From contig JASHXJ010000012.1 of assembly GCA_030043595.1 (NCBI GenBank), positions 1-6,739 on the forward strand: 6,739 nucleotides of DNA, given 5' to 3'. Position 1 is the stretch's first letter, and every line of letters starts with the position of its first letter. This document shows, piece after piece, positions 5,658-6,739 of the stretch. The position numbers were made by a program, and so were the translations under genes. Source of the stretch: Trebonia sp. (lineage in GTDB: Bacteria; Actinomycetota; Actinomycetes; Streptosporangiales; Streptosporangiaceae). The notes under the pieces were generated by a model that had not been told where the DNA came from, searched no databases, and worked only from the letters and a program-made list of their open reading frames with translations.

Positions 5658-6280
5658 AACGTGAACAGCCGGTGGCCGGGCACCTCGGCCACCGGGGCAC
5701 GGCGGAGCCGGTTGACGCCAACGCCGGTCAGAGCGCTGTTCTCGAGCGCGTCGAACGCGATCTCCTCGAAGCCGCTCTCGGCGAACCATGCCCGTACCAG
5801 CGGTGTCAGGTCGGGTGCGCGCCGGTGCCTGGTCCAGATCACGGTCGCGCCCGCACTGCACAGCGCGGGTGCCGCGTGGACGGTATGCCTGATGTCGTCA
5901 TCGCCTACGTTGCCGAAGATGCCGCACAGCAGCAGCACGTCGGCTGGGAGTGCGTCCGCGAAGCTGGCAGTCAGGCTCGCGTCTGCCTGGCGGACCTCAA
6001 GCTGCGACAGGCCCTGTCGCTGCGCCGCCCGGCGGGCCAGGGTGGCGTTATGCGCGTCGGCCTCGACCAGCACAGCGCGGACGTCGTCCCGGCGGGGATG
6101 CTGCGGCAGCACCCCGATGACGTCGTGCCCCTGTCCGGCGCACAGGCTGACCAGGCTCACCCGGCCCGCGGGCGCACTGTCAATCGCATCGGACAGGTGT
6201 GACCGGACCCGTTTCAGGCGTGCGCTCAACGGCGAAGACGGATCGTCATAGGCTGCGTGCCAGGCTACCCAGTCCTTCAC
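5645..6280 (-). CDS. Class I SAM-dependent methyltransferase
   Basis: A 211-aa Rossmann-fold methyltransferase of a type common in actinobacteria, with unknown substrate. Motif I is VSLVSLCAGQGHD (41-53), where CAGQG replaces the usual DxGxG. The acidic end of strand 2 is LVEADAHN (71-78, Glu73 for the SAM ribose). Motif III is around VRQADA (96-101, Asp100). Strand 4 is DVLLLCGIFGNVGDDDI (114-130). The C-terminal half has ATVIWTRHRRAPDLTP (145-160) and AWFAESGFEEIAFDA. GTG at 6280 is preferred because the product then begins MKDWVAWHAAYDDP, where the family-like sequence starts. A GTG at 6358 in the same frame would add 26 residues of unconvincing sequence. SD signals are weak for both. The gene lies downstream of an ABC permease on the same strand, with 117 bp between them. 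Confidence 0.85.
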   Translation of the reverse strand: MKDWVAWHAAYDDPSSPLSARLKRVRSHLSDAIDSAPAGRVSLVSLCAGQGHDVIGVLPQHPRRDDVRAVLVEADAHNATLARRAAQRQGLSQLEVRQADASLTASFADALPADVLLLCGIFGNVGDDDIRHTVHAAPALCSAGATVIWTRHRRAPDLTPLVRAWFAESGFEEIAFDALENSALTGVGVNRLRRAPVAEVPGHRLFTFRAA

Positions 6281-6300
6281 GCAACCATCGTGCCCTACCG

Positions 6301-6327
6301 GCTCGTGCCCGGCGTCACCGGGCGAGC
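6301..6327. promoter_or_regulatory. Strong hairpin in the leader between the ABC permease and the methyltransferase
   Basis: GCCCGG (6307-6312) pairs with CCGGGC (6318-6323) around the loop CGTCA. GCTC (6301-6304) pairs with GAGC (6324-6327) after a 2-nt bulge, giving 10 bp in all. There is no T-tract. It may be the permease terminator or a leader structure controlling the methyltransferase, whose GTG lies 20 nt further on. The loop contains the stop codon of the mini-ORF at 6315-6350. Confidence 0.5.
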
Positions 6328-6350
6328 AGCTGCTGTCGCTCGGCGTCCAT
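6315..6350 (-). CDS. Possible 11-codon leader peptide (MDAERQQLLAR)
   Basis: The ATG at 6350 is preceded by GGAG with a 7-nt spacer, a better SD than either candidate start of the methyltransferase has. The frame encodes MDAERQQLLAR and stops with TGA in the loop of the hairpin at 6301-6327. Placement between the permease and the methyltransferase fits a leader peptide or upstream ORF that affects hairpin folding. The peptide has no run of one regulatory amino acid, apart from QQ and LL. It may simply be a chance ORF. Confidence 0.3.
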   Translation of the reverse strand: MDAERQQLLAR

Positions 6351-6397
6351 CGCGTCACTCCGTCAGGTTCGCGAGCTCAGACTGGCGCAAGTCATTG

Positions 6398-6739
6398 TTA
6401 TTCGGTTGTCCGGCGCCGGAAGTACCAGGACGCGAGCGGCGCTGCCACGGCGAGTATCAGCACCGACCAGGCGATTGACGCCTCGATGGGGTGCTGCATC
6501 GGCCAGGCGCTGATCGACGCGGAGGGGTTCGGGTTGCCCCAGAGCTTGCGCGCTCCGGCGGTCACGGCGCTGACCGGGTTCCAGTCGGCGGCGGCCTGCA
6601 GCCAGCCGGGCATGTGCTGGGTCGGCACCATGGCGTTGGACACGAACGCGAGCGGGAACAGCACGATGAATCCGAAGGAGGCGGCCGACTCCGGGCTCTT
6701 GCTGTTGAGCCCGACGCAGGCCGCCACCCACGACAGGGA
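6398..6739 (-). CDS. ABC-2 type transporter permease, C-terminal fragment (DrrB-like)
   Basis: The gene is cut by the right edge; its last 113 codons are visible and the frame stays open to the end of the window (SLSWVAACVGLNSKSPE...). This is the C-terminal half of an ABC-2 membrane subunit, as in daunorubicin-type DrrB exporters. It carries the signature GFIVLFPLAFVSNAMVP helix, an extracellular loop with the amphipathic HMPGWLQAAADWNPVSAVTAGARKLWGNP, then WPMQHPIEASIAWSVLILAVAAPLASWYF as the final TM helix and a basic tail RRRTTE. Such permeases pair with an ATP-binding subunit to export drugs or lipids. The partner should be encoded upstream, beyond the window. The stop is TAA, rare in this GC-rich DNA. 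It may be transcribed together with the methyltransferase unless the hairpin at 6301-6327 ends it. Confidence 0.88.
   Translation of the reverse strand, partial: SLSWVAACVGLNSKSPESAASFGFIVLFPLAFVSNAMVPTQHMPGWLQAAADWNPVSAVTAGARKLWGNPNPSASISAWPMQHPIEASIAWSVLILAVAAPLASWYFRRRTTE

Noticed and set aside
5634..6251. + strand open frame of about 205 codons opposite the methyltransferase
   Set aside because: Its Ser/Arg/Ala-rich product has no family likeness, while the - strand frame has clear SAM-binding motifs.
6281..6358. N-terminal extension of the methyltransferase to the GTG at 6358
   Set aside because: The 26 extra residues are polar and disordered in character, lie upstream of the family-like start DWVAWH, and have no SD at a usable distance. 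They would also overlap the hairpin and mini-ORF.

Overview
The window comes from a very GC-rich actinobacterial chromosome, roughly 70% GC judged by eye. Third codon positions are strongly G/C, GTG starts are common, Shine-Dalgarno (SD) sites are short or missing, and the protein families are typical of filamentous actinomycetes. The exact genus cannot be read from the sequence. There are no tRNA or rRNA genes, CRISPR arrays, transposases or integrases. Coding density is high, and the largest gap without a gene is about 126 bp.

Left part (1-3137): a membrane-anchored SCO/SenC-type thioredoxin-fold domain, open at the left edge, is followed directly on the + strand by a lipoprotein with Asp-box/Trp repeats that suggest a beta-propeller. 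The two look co-transcribed and translationally linked, and both products should sit on the outer face of the membrane. A 12-TM major facilitator superfamily (MFS) exporter converges on them from the - strand. The two stop codons overlap inside or next to a nested hairpin that probably ends both transcripts.

Middle part (3138-5620): a divergent promoter region precedes four + strand genes packed with gaps of 5 to 28 nt: a two-TM small membrane protein, a 126-aa orphan, a class I bacterial cytochrome P450, and a 128-aa orphan with a conserved actinobacterial look. The P450 has the heme Cys, ExxR and C-helix His/Arg, but Leu replaces the usual I-helix acid. No ferredoxin or reductase lies in the window, so its redox partner must come from elsewhere. 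The substrate is unknown.

Right part (5632-6739): two - strand genes. The C-terminal end of an ABC-2 type export permease enters from the right edge. Downstream of it lies a class I SAM-dependent methyltransferase. Between them is a compact leader with a good SD, an 11-codon mini-ORF whose stop sits in the loop of a strong hairpin, and then the methyltransferase GTG. A second hairpin covers the methyltransferase stop and the convergent junction with the P450 cluster.

No single well-known system is complete here. The best leads are the P450 with its orphan neighbours, the P450's altered I-helix, and the leader/hairpin arrangement around the methyltransferase.
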